Assembly: GCA_038363925.1 (NCBI GenBank)
Contig: JAQQWL010000011.1
Location: 868,001 to 932,000, forward strand
Source of the DNA: Apiospora phragmitis
Lineage: Eukaryota > Ascomycota > Sordariomycetes > Amphisphaeriales > Apiosporaceae
DNA length: 64,000 nucleotides
Reading direction: 5' to 3'
Made by a program: the position numbers and the translations under genes. Below the pieces are notes generated by a model. The model did no database searches. It was not told the origin of the DNA and worked only from the letters and a program-made list of their open reading frames with translations. Numbering within the stretch: the stretch's first letter is position 1; every line of letters begins with the position of its first letter. Below, piece by piece: positions 1 through 12,000 of this stretch.

Positions 1-1308
1 TGGCTCGGGGAGGAAGTCCGGCGCGTATAGATACTAGTTCTGACAATATAGCCAAGCAGGCGTGTGGTTTGTCGTGGGGTCTTAAGTGTGTAGGTGGGTG
101 TCTGTCGGTTCCCGGCGCGGAACCGTGGGGCCTTGTTCCTTGGTGGAAAGGCGTCGCTGTCAAGGCGTCTGCTCACTCGAAGTCGGAACAGATCGTGGAT
201 TGCGCAAGAGATCCATAGCCATTCATGCGCGACGGAGGAGGGACGAGAAGTGCCGCCGGAAGGTGGGCTGAAGTGGTAGTTGGCGCAGCGTAGGATGACG
301 AAAACATTGGTGAAGATTGAGAAGCGCAAAGCCGGCGGCAGGCTCAGATGGCGGGAGTGCAAGATGGCATATGTAAAATGCGGTTGTAAGAACTACTGGG
401 CGTGGGGTTTGCGGCAGGCCACGTTTCGTAAGGAGAACTAGAACGAGGCCAACGATGGTTTTGTGGTGGTTGAGAAAGCAAGTGGGATTGAGATTGGGAT
501 TGGGACTTGGGATTATTGGGCTGTGAATAATAGCGGGAGTGAATGAATCAAAGAAAGCGACCGCATGCAACCTGATTTGATTCACCCACTCAACTCTGAA
601 CTCAACTCGACTCAACTCTACTCGGCTTACTCTATTCATTCCAGTGGCCAGTCCAGTCCAGGCAGGCCTTAGGCGGCGGGTGGGTCGTTTTTAACCGTGT
701 TTCTGGCCAATGCAACCCCGGTCAGCCTGAACTTTAGGGGACCATTGGGCCTAAGCTTAGATGTGGTTTAGTGTGTGCATCATCCCTTGGCATTCCATTC
801 CCCAAGCGATCAATGGTCCCTGTCCCATGCATCGCATCATTGAGAAAGTACAGACAGACAAACAGGGCTATGTTGTTTGGAGAGCTGGAGATGGAGACAT
901 ATTATGCACCTTTGACCGCTGTTGTCTGCTGTCGAAAGAAACCATGGCAATTTTCACATCTACAAACATACAACCTCGTTGACCTCTTCAACACCCGCTC
1001 AGCCTTTCGAGTCTTCCTGGTTCAGGCGGTCTTTGTTCTTTGCCCCGGAGTACAGCCCTTTCCCCTCTTCAAACTCTACCACAGCTGAGGAGAACATAAT
1101 CAAGTGTCATAGCTTCAGAAGACCCTCCTCCACTTACACACACCCTCGCATTCCCAACCGATCGCTGCTATACACCCTGACGACCCTGCAACCTTAACCA
1201 GAGCTCAGGATTGGAAGACAGAGACAAGTTCTCACCAATGTAAATCATCCCCCAGTCCTCTCTAACTTAATTCCTGAAAAGAAGACGTCACGAGAGAGAG
1301 AGAGACAA
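1..1308. other. Upstream intergenic region, no gene seen
   Basis: I see no convincing coding exon here. Short open frames on both strands lack family resemblance and consistent splice sites. The last 300 bases are pyrimidine-rich with CT tracts, and an AG-rich stretch (gagagagagaga) directly precedes the next start codon. This fits the promoter and 5' leader of the zinc-finger gene that follows. Confidence 0.5.
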
Positions 1309-2245
1309 ATGAAGCGTTCACGTGAGCCTGAAGAAGACGACTCAAGCGAGTACTCTGCAAATGCCCCCAGCAATGATGATGACGAAGATGCGCCAACAAC
1401 TGGAACAAGCAGCAAAAAGCAGCCAGCAGCTAAAATCATACAAGTGGACGAGTCGGCAGTGGACGATAGCGCAACGGTCGTGATGCGGTGCCTGCTCCCC
1501 CCTCACAGAGAGCCGCTGGCGTTCAAGTCGTATACGGACTACGAGACGCACTACCACAAGGCCCATTCGAACCGATGTTTCGAGTGCCGCAAGAACTTCC
1601 CCTCTGATCACCTGCTCAGCGTCCACATTGAGGAGCAGCATGATGCCTTCGCGGCCGTGCTGAGGGGAAAGGGGGAGCATACGGTGAGTCACCTACTTCC
1701 TATGACCCTATCTACTACTACTGTAGTTGATATATATATATATCTAACTTTGGCCATTGCAGTACTCCTGTTTTGTTGAAGGGTGCGATCGGAAATGCAG
1801 GACCCCACAGAAGCGGCGGATGCATCTGATCGATAAGCACATGTACCCCAAGAACTTCTTCTTCGGCGTCACCAAAGATGGTATAGACGGCCGGACTTCT
1901 CTCCTGATCGAAAACGGCCACCGGCGCAGGGGCTCCTCCATCAGCCAGAACGGCAGTCAGAAGGCTGCTGCTGCCTCGAGGCGACACAGCCTCCGCAGTC
2001 AGACGGCTGACGCAGCAGCCGATATGAGCACTCCCCCAGCTCACCCCCACGCCGTCCCTGAAAGTGACATGAAAGGTTGTGCTATTGCTTCTAACGACAA
2101 GGTCGCGCCTCGGCCAGAGAGTGCCGATACCGCCATGGCCGATCTCGAAAGCGCTATGTCCGCTTTGCAGTTTGTGCCCCCGAGCATTCGCTTTGGCCGA
2201 GGAAAGGGAAGTCGGGGTTTGCGAAGAAATGAGTCAATTGGATAA
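1309..2245 (+). CDS. C2H2 zinc-finger protein, ZNF511-like
   Basis: Two exons (1309-1683 and 1763-2245) joined in phase 0 by a 79-base GTGAGT..GCAG intron give 285 residues. The start is the first ATG, after a purine-rich leader. After an acidic, Ser-rich N-terminus come a Cys-containing segment ending in His81 and His86, a finger with Cys90, Cys93, His106 and His111, and a second finger with Cys128, Cys133, His146 and His151. The arrangement 'YSCFVEGC' then 'HLIDKHMYPKNFFF' is characteristic of the ZNF511 family, which is widespread in eukaryotes and of poorly defined nuclear function. The C-terminal 120 residues are low-complexity, ending in a basic Arg/Gly tail ('RFGRGKGSRGLRR'). Family placement is confident; a biochemical role cannot be read from the sequence. 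Confidence 0.85.
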
Positions 2246-2651
2246 GGAGGCATGAGTTTATGAGTCACGAAGAGACGAAGATCGCATAGCGTGCATAGCG
2301 TGCAGACTGGCCCGGTGTAAGCAAGAAAAGACATTCGCGCATCAATCATTGAGACAGTGTTGGAGATACTGCTAGGATACGTACGTTTGTACCAGGCGTA
2401 AGGAGAATCACATATAACTCACATTATTCAGGCCTGCATCCTCCTTTCATCGCATGGTGGTACGTGAACTGGGTATAATTGTCTGCAGTGACCAAAGTAT
2501 TTGATGATGTGAGCCCTTCTCTATCGATACCCCTGAATTTTGATCTATCGATCTGGACTCGCGATAATGAACCAAAAACGCCTAAATCAACCTGAGAACG
2601 CCTTTGCCATGCCATTTTGATGATGTACGGATGCAATGCACCAAGAACCCA
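2246..2651. other. Convergent 3' regions
   Basis: About 400 bases separate the stop codons of two converging genes (the zinc-finger protein and BUD31). No coding signal is visible. The sequence is moderately AT-rich and is presumably the two 3' untranslated regions. Confidence 0.5.
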
Positions 2652-3174
2652 TTAATCGCTCGAGCCACACCCTCTGCATCCACAGTTGACGCATTGTATA
2701 TCCTTAGTTTCATCCTTCATCTGCGCTTTGGGCACTCGGCAGATACATGTCGAGCTGTAATTCGTCTCCTTGGTCTGCACGCATCGCAAACAGCAAAGCT
2801 ATAGTATCAGACACGTTAGTGAGCTGTTCGTCCCCCTAGCCAGAACCGGACGGAAAGAACATAGATACCTTCTCGTAGCCTTGCTTCTTCCACTTGGCGA
2901 TGAGCATGGCGTCGGCGTAGCCGTTCTTGAGCAGCCAGTCGTACAGCTGCTTGCTGATGGCCTCCTTGTCGTAGTAGAGCTCGTAGACGTAGCGGGAGCG
3001 CTGGTGCGCGATCTGGAAGATGGGCCACTGCGCCTGCGCCTTGGGAATGTTGCCCGACGGCGCGTTCTGCGCGTCCTTCATCTTGATGTTGAACACCTCC
3101 AGGTCGTCCCGGATGTCGTCGAAGCCCGCGGGCGGCTTCTTGGTCCGCGAGGCGTGCGTGCGTATCGCCGGCAT
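2652..3174 (-). CDS. BUD31: Pre-mRNA splicing factor BUD31 (G10/Cwf14 family)
   Basis: Exons 3174-2869 and 2798-2652 join in phase 0 across a 70-base intron (GTATCT donor, CTCACTAAC branch, TATAG acceptor) to give 150 residues, the usual length of the family. BUD31 is a component of the activated spliceosome (NTC-related), binding near the U6/Prp8 core. The N-terminal half has the family signature 'LWP/QWPIF..H..R.RY.YELYY..E.IS..LY' and 'GYAD..LIAKWKKQGYE'. The second exon carries the zinc-binding Cys-rich tail: 'LCCLRC', 'TCICRVP', 'CVNCGCRGCGS'. All family cysteines expected there are present and no frameshift is needed. It is divergent from the complex I subunit gene to its right. Confidence 0.95.
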
Positions 3175-3633
3175 CTTTGTAGGTAGGTAGGTGTATGGGC
3201 TGGTTTTGGTTTTGTTTCGCGCGCGTTCTCTCTTCTCTGATCGGTCTTCCTATGTTGTTGTATGCTCGAGCTCGATCGTCGGCGGCGACGTAAATGTATG
3301 TGTTGTTGATACTACACTGCCTCGAAAGTGATGGTGGGGCAAGGCTGAAGAAGAAGGCTGGTCGCAAAGTAGTTAAAGTTGAAGCTTCTCCAGGAAAAAG
3401 AGGAATGGCGTCTATCCGTATCTGAGCTAAAAATGACTAATCATCCGAGGTTTCCTATGCTCGGTGGCGCATCAAGTGTGGCTAGTGCAAGCCTGCGCTG
3501 ACCAACGGGGAGCCGTCCAATAAGGCTCAGCAGCAGCAGTCGCTTGAAGCAAGCGGGAGAGCTTGACGTCGATTGAAGGCATCCCCTAAACCTGTAAACC
3601 CGCAAATCGTCACCGGCAATTCCTACCCTCGCC
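3175..3633. promoter_or_regulatory. Divergent promoter, BUD31 / complex I 14.8 kDa subunit
   Basis: The 459 bases between two head-to-head start codons must hold both promoters. A run of GTAGGTAGGTAG lies just upstream of the BUD31 start. I see no clear TATA box for either gene, which is common for fungal housekeeping genes. Confidence 0.5.
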
Positions 3634-4348
3634 ATGGCGGTGACACCGACTCAATTCGCGAAGACGACCGCTCAATGTACGAGGCGATACCTTGACAGTT
3701 TTTATCTGGGCTAATTGTGTGCGAACAGCGGCCAATTGGAACGACGCGAAGCGACGAGTCCTGGCGGCCTACCGAGAATGGATCCGAGCTGTACGTTTGC
3801 CCGTCCTGCCTCATTGAACGAAAGTGCCCGGAAAATAAGGTCACGGAATTGTGTTATCACGAGAAGATGGGAGAACAATGGCTGACGATGGACCATTGGT
3901 GTTCCCGTATTAGGCGCCTGAGATCCAGACCATGTACTCGGTGCCCTTCCCCGTCTCGGTCATCCGAACGCGCATGCGAGAGGAGTTCGAGCGCCACCGA
4001 TTCGTCAACAAGATCCCCGTCGTGGATGTGCTCCTGATGCAGAACAACGCCGAATACCAGGTCAGTACTGGGACAACTAGCCACGGCTAGAGGGTGGGGA
4101 GTTGAAATGGTTGAGAAAAGGGACATCTACTGACGGTTCTATGGGGTGATAGGAGACGATGAACTTCTGGAAGCAGACTACGCACGTTATGTCGTACTTC
4201 CCGGAGGAGAACTTCCGAGGCCACGAGAGACTACCCAAGAGCTTCATGCAGGGATTCCTGGAGGTAAGTCCCGATATCACATTCGGTCTCTCTATTCGAT
4301 TGGCAAAACATGGTCACTAACGGCGGGTCGCAACAGGGTCGCAACTAG
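3634..4348 (+). CDS. nuo-14.8: NADH:ubiquinone oxidoreductase 14.8 kDa subunit (NDUFA6/LYRM6)
   Basis: Five exons: 3634-3676, 3729-3790, 3914-4060, 4153-4263 and 4337-4348. The last encodes only Gly-Arg-Asn-stop. The product is 124 residues, the length of the Neurospora protein as I recall it. It is an accessory LYR-family subunit of mitochondrial complex I that binds acyl-carrier protein at the matrix arm. Visible landmarks are the N-terminal '[15 protein letters not shown]', the LYR-type helix '[10 protein letters not shown]', '[18 protein letters not shown]', and the C-terminal '[13 protein letters not shown]' with '[21 protein letters not shown]'. All junctions follow GT..AG and keep frame. 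The density of introns and the tiny terminal exon are notable. It converges on RPC19, with 173 bases between stop codons. Confidence 0.93.
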
Positions 4349-4521
4349 AAAGGAAATGGGTATCAATTCCTTGTACTGTACATAGTCAAAGAGCAAGAAA
4401 GAATTCAGATTTCCTCTAGAGCCGAGTCCAGTCTTTTGTGCTCCAAACGCCTGTCCCATGCAATTACGCGAAATCACCCCCTGTCTTGTTCATCGAAGGG
4501 GCCACCACCGGATGAATTGTC

Positions 4522-5179
4522 TTATTCCTGCATCGCCGTGTCCTTTGTGGCGTTGAACTCATCACGAGCTTTCCAGAACTTTTCCGAAACTACGTCACAG
4601 AGATCCTCTAGATCCTGGAGGCCCTTCTCAAGCGCCGCAGTGGCCGTCGTTGTGTCTATAGGATATGTGTTAGCCATTGCGATGTCCCGCTTTTGGGTTA
4701 CCCATCTCGTGACAAATAGCCGGTCCTTACCGTATGTCTGGATTCTGATGTTCATCTTGGCTTCTGACGGATGAGGGATGGAGTAGGCGCAGAACTCGAC
4801 GTCGGGGCTGTGATACAAACAAGTTAGCTCATGTAATTCGTAATTTGTCCCCGGAAGCTTCTAGACCGGTGGGTTAACCGTACTTCTTCATGATGATGTA
4901 GCGGAGCGCGTTGCCCAGAGTGTGTCCCTCCTCGAGGAACTCGAACGAGGCCGCAGTTTCCGAAGAGCCCGGAAGAATCTTAACCCTCTGCAGCTCTTCT
5001 TCATCCTCCACCTCTGGCTCGGCCGCCTCGCCGCTTGCGTCAAGGTCGTCCTCCTCCAGCCCCCCAACGTTCTCGCCGCTCATGCTGACGGCCGGCTTCT
5101 GTCCAGAGGTCTGGGCCGCGGCCGCGGCCGCTACGTCCTCCATGGAGGCGTCCTCGGGTGACTTTGCACGGGAAGGCAT
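4522..5179 (-). CDS. RPC19: DNA-directed RNA polymerases I and III subunit RPC19 (AC19)
   Basis: Exons 5179-4884, 4807-4731 and 4655-4522 give 168 residues. AC19 pairs with AC40 as the alpha-like heterodimer that nucleates Pol I and Pol III. The first 65 residues are an acidic, Ala-rich extension. The alpha-like dimerisation domain follows: 'FEFLEEGHTLGNALRYIIMK', then 'NPDVEFCAYSIPHPSE' and 'MNIRIQTYD', both rebuilt across introns (the first intron splits the Asn codon, the second the Asp codon). The C-terminal helix is 'ALEKGLQDLEDLCDVV'. Introns are 76 bases (GTACGG..CACAG) and 75 bases (GTAAGG..TATAG). No frameshift is needed. It converges with the complex I subunit gene. Confidence 0.95.
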
Positions 5180-7197
5180 AATTTGTTTTTGGAGGGGTTG
5201 TGTTTGTCGCTGTCGTGAATTTTTGAATGTGACAGGATTTCTGCTATCAACAAGTAGGAAGTTCGGCAGCTGTTTGTATGTATGGTCGTCAATTGTCGGT
5301 ACTTGTCTATCGATTCCTCGAATTTTTGGCGGGGCTCTTTGGTTGCGCCGGCTCAACGCGATACCAAAAATTTACCTGCTGATAACGGGGAGCGTATGCC
5401 AAGAAATTTGGGCTTCAGACAGGCCAGCTGGTGGACAGCTGGCGGAGCTGCTCTGGTATTTCCTTAGTCATCCAACCGCTATTGCAGACCGATTTCAAGA
5501 GGCCCAACCCGAGACGCGAACAGTACATCAACCGAATTGAGCGCAACCTTCTTAGATATTTGCCTTGACTGTTGTATATATTTCTCAGTTCTAGATTACA
5601 ATTTTATTGCCTTGGTTCGACAGCTGTTGGAGAAGACACTCGATCAACCACAAGTACCAGCTGACCTAGCTAGTTATCTCATGGGACCTTAGGAGACTTC
5701 GTTGCTGTAGAGGTGGCTTGCCGGTAAAAATCCTCAAGCCTGCCTGGCTATAGAAACAGTTTGTTTCTTTATCTCTCTGGCCGAAAAATATATGCGCCGT
5801 GTGCAACCCGGGTGCTTTGACCAACTTCAACGTATCTTGTCATTTACTCCCTTGCTTTTCTCCAGTAAGACTCATATGTATGGATTAGTTATGTAGCAAG
5901 TTCGGGAAAGACAACCGATAGCATGGTCTGGTATCGTTACTGTCAGCGACGAGCTGACCCGCAAGTAGTGCATCCCCCACGGTTTGGGGGCCCCGCATTG
6001 GCGTCACTGGACCCTGGAGCGTACCACATTCTCGGGATTTAGCGGACGATCCCGAGGCAAAAGAATCAATAAAGAGTTCGCCGCTTCTAGTATCACGTCA
6101 TCTACATTTCATCAGTAGCATATCCTTCTTGCCTATGATGTGATGTATCTTTTAGTGGTATTTTCGAAGCGTCTAACGGGTTTAGAGTATATGTTTCTTA
6201 TATCCACATCTCTCTGCTCGTTCAAGTAGCATGGCTTTTACACATAAAAGTCAGAGTTGGATGTCCCAATCCTGGACACGCCCCTGACCCTATCCGATGC
6301 AGTTCAGTATGGCTTTCTATAGTCATGGACCTTTCACTGCTCTGCCTTCCGTCGCGGTTGGCGCAGTGCTGTCGGGTATCAAGAGAAGTGGCAAGTTCGT
6401 CGCAACGGCGGCAATGGCTCCGAATCGGGGCCATGGCTCCCATGAAATGCGTAGCATTGGAAGTCGCGACCAACAGGTCAAGCAGGTGACGCGGAAATAA
6501 CGATGCCGAGACCCAACAAGGGGTATATGCTCAAAGGCAAGGAACCTCGGGGCCGAAGAGATGCGAATGCGAAGCTAGGCCGAGAAGAGGTTCTGGGGAA
6601 GATCCTGGGGTCTCTCTACACGGCGGCAAAGAAGATAAGCGCTGGCTTCAATTCTATGGGCAAGCGTCGCTTGTTTCAACAAATAATGTTCCGGGGCTGA
6701 TATGCAAGGGCCACTGCGGTGACGGAGCTGGGTGATGGGGTCATCTCAAGCTACCTAAAGTAAGGGGTTAAGTAGCTGCAAAGGGATGTATCATATACTG
6801 ACATAGACCAACATCCTCGAACTCTTGGGTTATTACACAAGCGAACGGGCTCCGTAGAGATCTATATCTCACGGCAGTCGCAGGTACCTCTTTGGTATAT
6901 GACCCCTTTCTTTACAGTAAGGCATGTGTGTAAGCGCCGATAGGGTGTAACGGCTGATAAGATGCCCTGCATTGAATTCCCCTTTTGTGGTGGTCGAGGC
7001 TCTCGGTAAGGGGCTTCCCTTGATCTACACAGTATTGCTAAGATTTCTTCACTTTGGCCTTGGGAGGGGGTTAGCTTCATTACGCAGAGAGTTTCAAAAA
7101 ATACAACGACTGTATCAAAACCCGATGCACATATTGGTGCAAGGGGGAAAAGTTGAAAAAGGAAGAAAAAAGATTAACCGTTAAGGGAGTCGAAAAG

Positions 7198-7279
7198 TGA
7201 CCGCAGAGGGGGTTGAACCCTCTTGCCTTTAAGTATAATGTGATAACCATACTACCGCTAGGCTACACCGGCCCGGTCA
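7198..7279 (-). ncRNA. tRNA-like Pol III sequence, copy 1
   Basis: Read on the minus strand this has an A-box match (TAGCCTAGCGG), a B-box match (GGTTCAACCCC) inside a T-arm-like hairpin, terminal complementarity TGACCG/CGGTCA, and a T-run (CTTTTCG) immediately after the end, as expected of a Pol III terminator. A canonical cloverleaf does not fold: there are extra bases between the acceptor-like stem and the D-arm, and the anticodon arm is unclear. A second copy lies at 18161-18240 on the same strand. It could be an intron-containing or decayed tRNA gene, or a tRNA-derived SINE. I cannot assign an amino acid. Confidence 0.45.
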
Positions 7280-9003
7280 AGGTAGGAAGCATCTATTTAG
7301 ATATAAGTACTGAGCTGATGGTCGGGTTATGGGCTGTGGACATTGCTTCAGTGAGGGAGTGGGCGAGGGGGTATAAGCTTTGGCGTGGCCGTGGTTCTCG
7401 GTTGCTTGGTGTAGTCTACTCGATACGTAGCGAGGACAGTGCCAGCTCTGATAGTAGTTCAGGGATACGACTACACCGGCCTATATAACTTTGATAACCG
7501 TAGTGTTGTTATACCCGGGGTGTAACAAGTGCTCAAAGATCACACACGAAGCAAGTATAGGCATCGTAGCCCGTTCTTTCGACCCTCTCGGGCTGTTGCC
7601 ACTATCTTGACAGCTAGTTGAGCTACTGGGATTGCGAATATAGCCTTCATATACCCAGGCCGCCGGGGCTGGTTCAAGACTTCGGCTGGTAATGGTGGGG
7701 ACGACTGTAAGCCCACCGAGAAAGACTCGAGAGAAGACAGGATGTTTGGGCATCAAGTCCACCTACTTGGAGAGAAATTCACTGGGGCACGTGTGTGTTC
7801 GTCGTCCGTTTCCGCTGTCCGACGTTTTTTAGATACAAGGTAGAACCTGCCTCTCCTGAACCGGATGGTCCTCTTGGTTCATGGCCATCTCTGATGTGTT
7901 CGATCAGGGCCCTCGAGCTACCCGGTTCCAGGGGACGTATAGGGGCGAAGAGGTTGGTTAGCTACTAGTGCCGCCATGTTGGAACGATGCTATGTCCCAC
8001 CAGCTTCCCATACTAAGCAAGGTGTGCTCTAGGGCTACATCATTGGACCAATTTCTGGCGAGCTTCCGGAGCAGGTCTCACTCTGGAAGGAGTGCAAACT
8101 TCGTGATCAGAAGCCATCGTTTCACTCCGCTCCCAAGCCCACCATCATGGGTAAGTACTAGGGAATGAGAGGCTCCCACGCAATTAAGTGTCTCAGCTAT
8201 AAGTTCTTAGGAGGGATGGACACGCCGACTGGAAAGATCGAGGTCTTTCTGGAGCTGAACCAAAAAGGGGTAGTTTGAGTCGACAGACAGACAGACTACC
8301 TTGGCGTAAGCATTGAAGTCTGGCCGCCCGAACAAACAGACCTAGGCTTCGTTTCTTGGCCACGGTGTAACAATTATAGCTCACTGACCACGATCGACCC
8401 GGTTTGATGCATTACATACGAACGGATAGGTGTAATAATAAGAAGAAGAAAATGGTAAGTTCATCCAAAACATACATGCGTCTTAGCAAGTAGGTAGGTC
8501 AGAGAGGGCCGGGCATCCACGTAAAGACAACATGAATAGTCTTGCCTACAGCTACCTGCCCACCTTCCACCATCTACCTAATAATATACTTGGATGGGTA
8601 AGTATAGAACATGTCGCTGTCTACGCTGCTTGACGTTGCCGCATTTCTGTATAGTACAGGGTATCCACGCGAAAGGCAGGGTCTGGGCTGAGAGACCATA
8701 ATGCGCATATCAGGCCTACAGAGTCGACCCTGTCAACCCCAGACTGGAGCATATGTCATGGTCCTAAGGGGTTCCTATTAGTCACCCAGAGGAACGGTCG
8801 AGGCATCGAATATCTTTATGCTACCATCCCTGCGTGTGGACATGGTCAGCTAATGGCATCACACCGGCTTCGTACAGGCTAAAGTAAGGTATGTATACGC
8901 AACATATCATATCGCCTTAGGGTGTATACCAGACGAGATGATAAACCGATATCACCTCATGCGAGGCCCAGGCGGCAACAGCACTAACCGCCACAGCAGA
9001 TGA

Positions 9004-9065
9004 TTATTCGATTCTTGGCGCGGCAGCCCGTCATGTTATAATGGCGTCTGGCGCCAGTCGAATAA
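9004..9065. repeat. Inverted-repeat hairpin
   Basis: TTATTCGATTCTTGGCGC (9004-9021) is answered by GCGCCAGTCGAATAA (9051-9065). It could form a stem of about 13 pairs, interrupted by a small bulge, around a 29-base loop. No coding or tRNA feature explains it. Confidence 0.5.
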
Positions 9066-12000
9066 GAAACGATGGTTAGTTGCCAAATCACACATACATC
9101 ATCCTCCAGGGCGGTTCAACGCCGCCCAATCAGATTCCAGCGGGAGCGATGCACGGTAGTACTTCTACCCTGTAACGCAATGAGAGTGTACATGGATAGT
9201 CACGTTAATATAGGAGACTGTCAGGTTCAATAGTATATCTTCTCAGGTGTCAGGTGAGGATATTCCACCCACTCAGGTGTGCCAACGAAATGGCCATGCT
9301 GGTTTGGAGGGAGATATGATAATTGCCCTCTTGGGAGACGAATCCCATCCACCCATTAAGCATACATCGTCCGTCCATGGGGGATCGAAAGCGGAAGTGA
9401 CATTTAAGCAAGGCACGTCAATGTTGCAGTAGTCAGGGCTCCATCGCAAACAAGATTGGCTCAGGTGGCAGGCGGCAAAATTGGGATTCGTCCTTGAGAA
9501 ATGTAGGTTAGGTAGTACTCCGTATTCCATCATAAAATGTATGCAAGGGATCGCGGCTCGGTCTACGCGCTGGCGCTGGGCCAGAGCGGATCTGCAAGTT
9601 GACACAACCTTTATTTTTTTTTTCTTTCTTTCTGCTCTTCCTTCCCTTGCTTTGCCTTGCCTCATTATTTCCATCATGCCGCCCGAAGCCCATTTCCCGC
9701 ATGCACAAGCCGTCACGCATCACACCCGATAGTTCGGCAAGTGGGTGGTGAAAGGGTGGGTTAATAAGATTACCGTGGTGCCGACAAGTACCTGGCTTAA
9801 TATCGACTGGAAAGCATGCATGCATGCAACGTTGAAAAACCAGACAGTCACTCCTTGCATGGCAGAATAATACTTCACGCCGCAGGCTTGTATGTATACC
9901 TGCTCATTCAAAATCCATTATACCGGATAGATGGGGTTATTCCGACGAGAGAGCATTGCAGAGACACGATACGAGACTCGAGTCGCGAGAGAGTCCACTT
10001 GGCTGTGACCGGCAGTTCCGATGAAATGATTAAACAGCGGGACTTGTCGATCGATCTGCCTCCTCGTCCCTACTGAGACAAGACGCAGAGAATAATAAGG
10101 GCGCGGAAAAACCAGCGCCAGCCAAGCACCGATCAACTCCGTCCCAAGGCCATGATTCGCATCGTGTAAACCTGACCAGTGTGACAGATATGGACAGTTC
10201 TGACTCCTTGGGCGATTACATATCCATCTCGCCCACCGCAACTCACTCGGGATTTTTATTTTTCATACAACAAAGGGCGATTGCAGGGGGTGAGATTGCC
10301 AAATGGCGCGCCTTGAGCAGGGCCTTGATTGGTTATGCTCCAGGGGATCGTGTTTCAACTCTTGGATCCGCAGTCCCCCTTGATTGGTTAACTGGGTTTT
10401 CTCAAACACTCGCGCCTGTCAATTAGTGAGCTGAAGAGTCAGAGAGCATCAATTCATTACTCAGTCAGTATCATTTTGTTACCTTTCTCGCGTACCAATA
10501 GGTCTTGTGTGTCGCGACGGACGAAGAGCGGTCAGTGGTATCCTCTCTGTACCGGCATCGCTTTCCTCCCGTCTCTGATCAGACGGTGTCGAGCAAGAAG
10601 AATAGCAAGATTCGTTTATATCGGTCCGTCCATATAGAACAGGACATATCCTGCTCGAGCGTTGGGCGGCTCAGAATAGAACAGGTACAGTACATTAGCC
10701 TACCTAGCCGTCCCGTGCTTTTTGGGATGCAGATTTGGTGGCAGGGAGCTAAACCGATCACGTCAGTGTCTACGGAGATACCTGGGACAAACAGGACCGT
10801 GCGAATGTGATGGACGGGGCTCCATCGCCCAGAAGCCCAGGGCCAAGGGCCAAGGGCTACTACTGTAAAAAGGCCATTTGCTTTCGAGGTGCCGAGATTC
10901 AATCTTTGCTCGCGCGACTCGGAGCTCGAAGCAGGAGGAGCCGAGCCGATATTGGCGATTTCAAGGTGCGTGCTGTACATACGGGCATGCATATGAGATG
11001 GGTATGCGCAATTAGAAGAAACCGCCATAAACAACCGAAATCTTGGAAACCAAACCAAACCTGGAACCAGCACTGCCACGTCTCATATGTACAGACTTGA
11101 GCCTCAACCCGTTCCACAGAAAGGGTTCCCCACGTGAAAAGTTGTAGGGTTATGGTATCATGCCCTTGATTCTTTTGCTCATGCTCGTGCTTCACAACCC
11201 ATATCACGTCCTCTTAAGTCCGCTTAGACAAGGTTGTCGCTCGTTTTCACGCTTTCTTCCAATATCTCTCCGACCGAGGAAACTCCTCGTAAGATACCCT
11301 CGAGCAACCAGAGCCTCGGCAGCGTCTCAGACCAGCCCTGACCGAATTTGTTGATTGAAAACTCTAAAGCCGCATTGTCCGAATGTACTACCCTTGAGCA
11401 ATATTATGCGACAGACCTTGGGGAGTGAGGTTGGTTTAAGACGAAGGAGAAGAGGAGAAGCGCTGTATGAGCAGGAGGATCCCGTCTCTGGATTGGACTG
11501 AATTGAAAGATCATTTGACGACCATGTGCAACATTCGATTGGGGCGGTCTGCAGCCGTCCTTGTCGGTATTACAGTAATGTATTAATATTGATATTTTGT
11601 TTTAATTATGACCTGCTGCCGGTTGCTTCCGGGCAATTCTGTCGGCTGCCCCCCATTCGAGAAGGCGCTGCGTTGGTGTTCATGTTCATCCCATGCCTAG
11701 CTCGCACAGAGTTCAGAAACCTGATACGGGCTACGGTGAGGCAACTGGGGCCGGCTAACCCGTTCGGGGGCGTTCAGTGCTGGATTGGCAGCCTCGCTGC
11801 CTCACAAGGCGGGGAAGGGAAAGTCAACCCCAAACCTGGGTCAGGACTGGGTCAGCGCTAAAGCAAGAGAAGCACTTCCCTTCGGGTTCTTGGGTCCCTA
11901 CTTTTGTACTTGGGCCCCTACACTGGGCCGCCCAAATCTCTCGCGGGCGGGCCAAACACGAGCAAACAGAGCAAATCTTCATCTGAACTCGCACCTGCCA

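Noticed and set aside
6503..6700. 65-codon basic frame
   Set aside because: Plausible amino-acid composition but no homology I recognise, no neighbours and no splice context.
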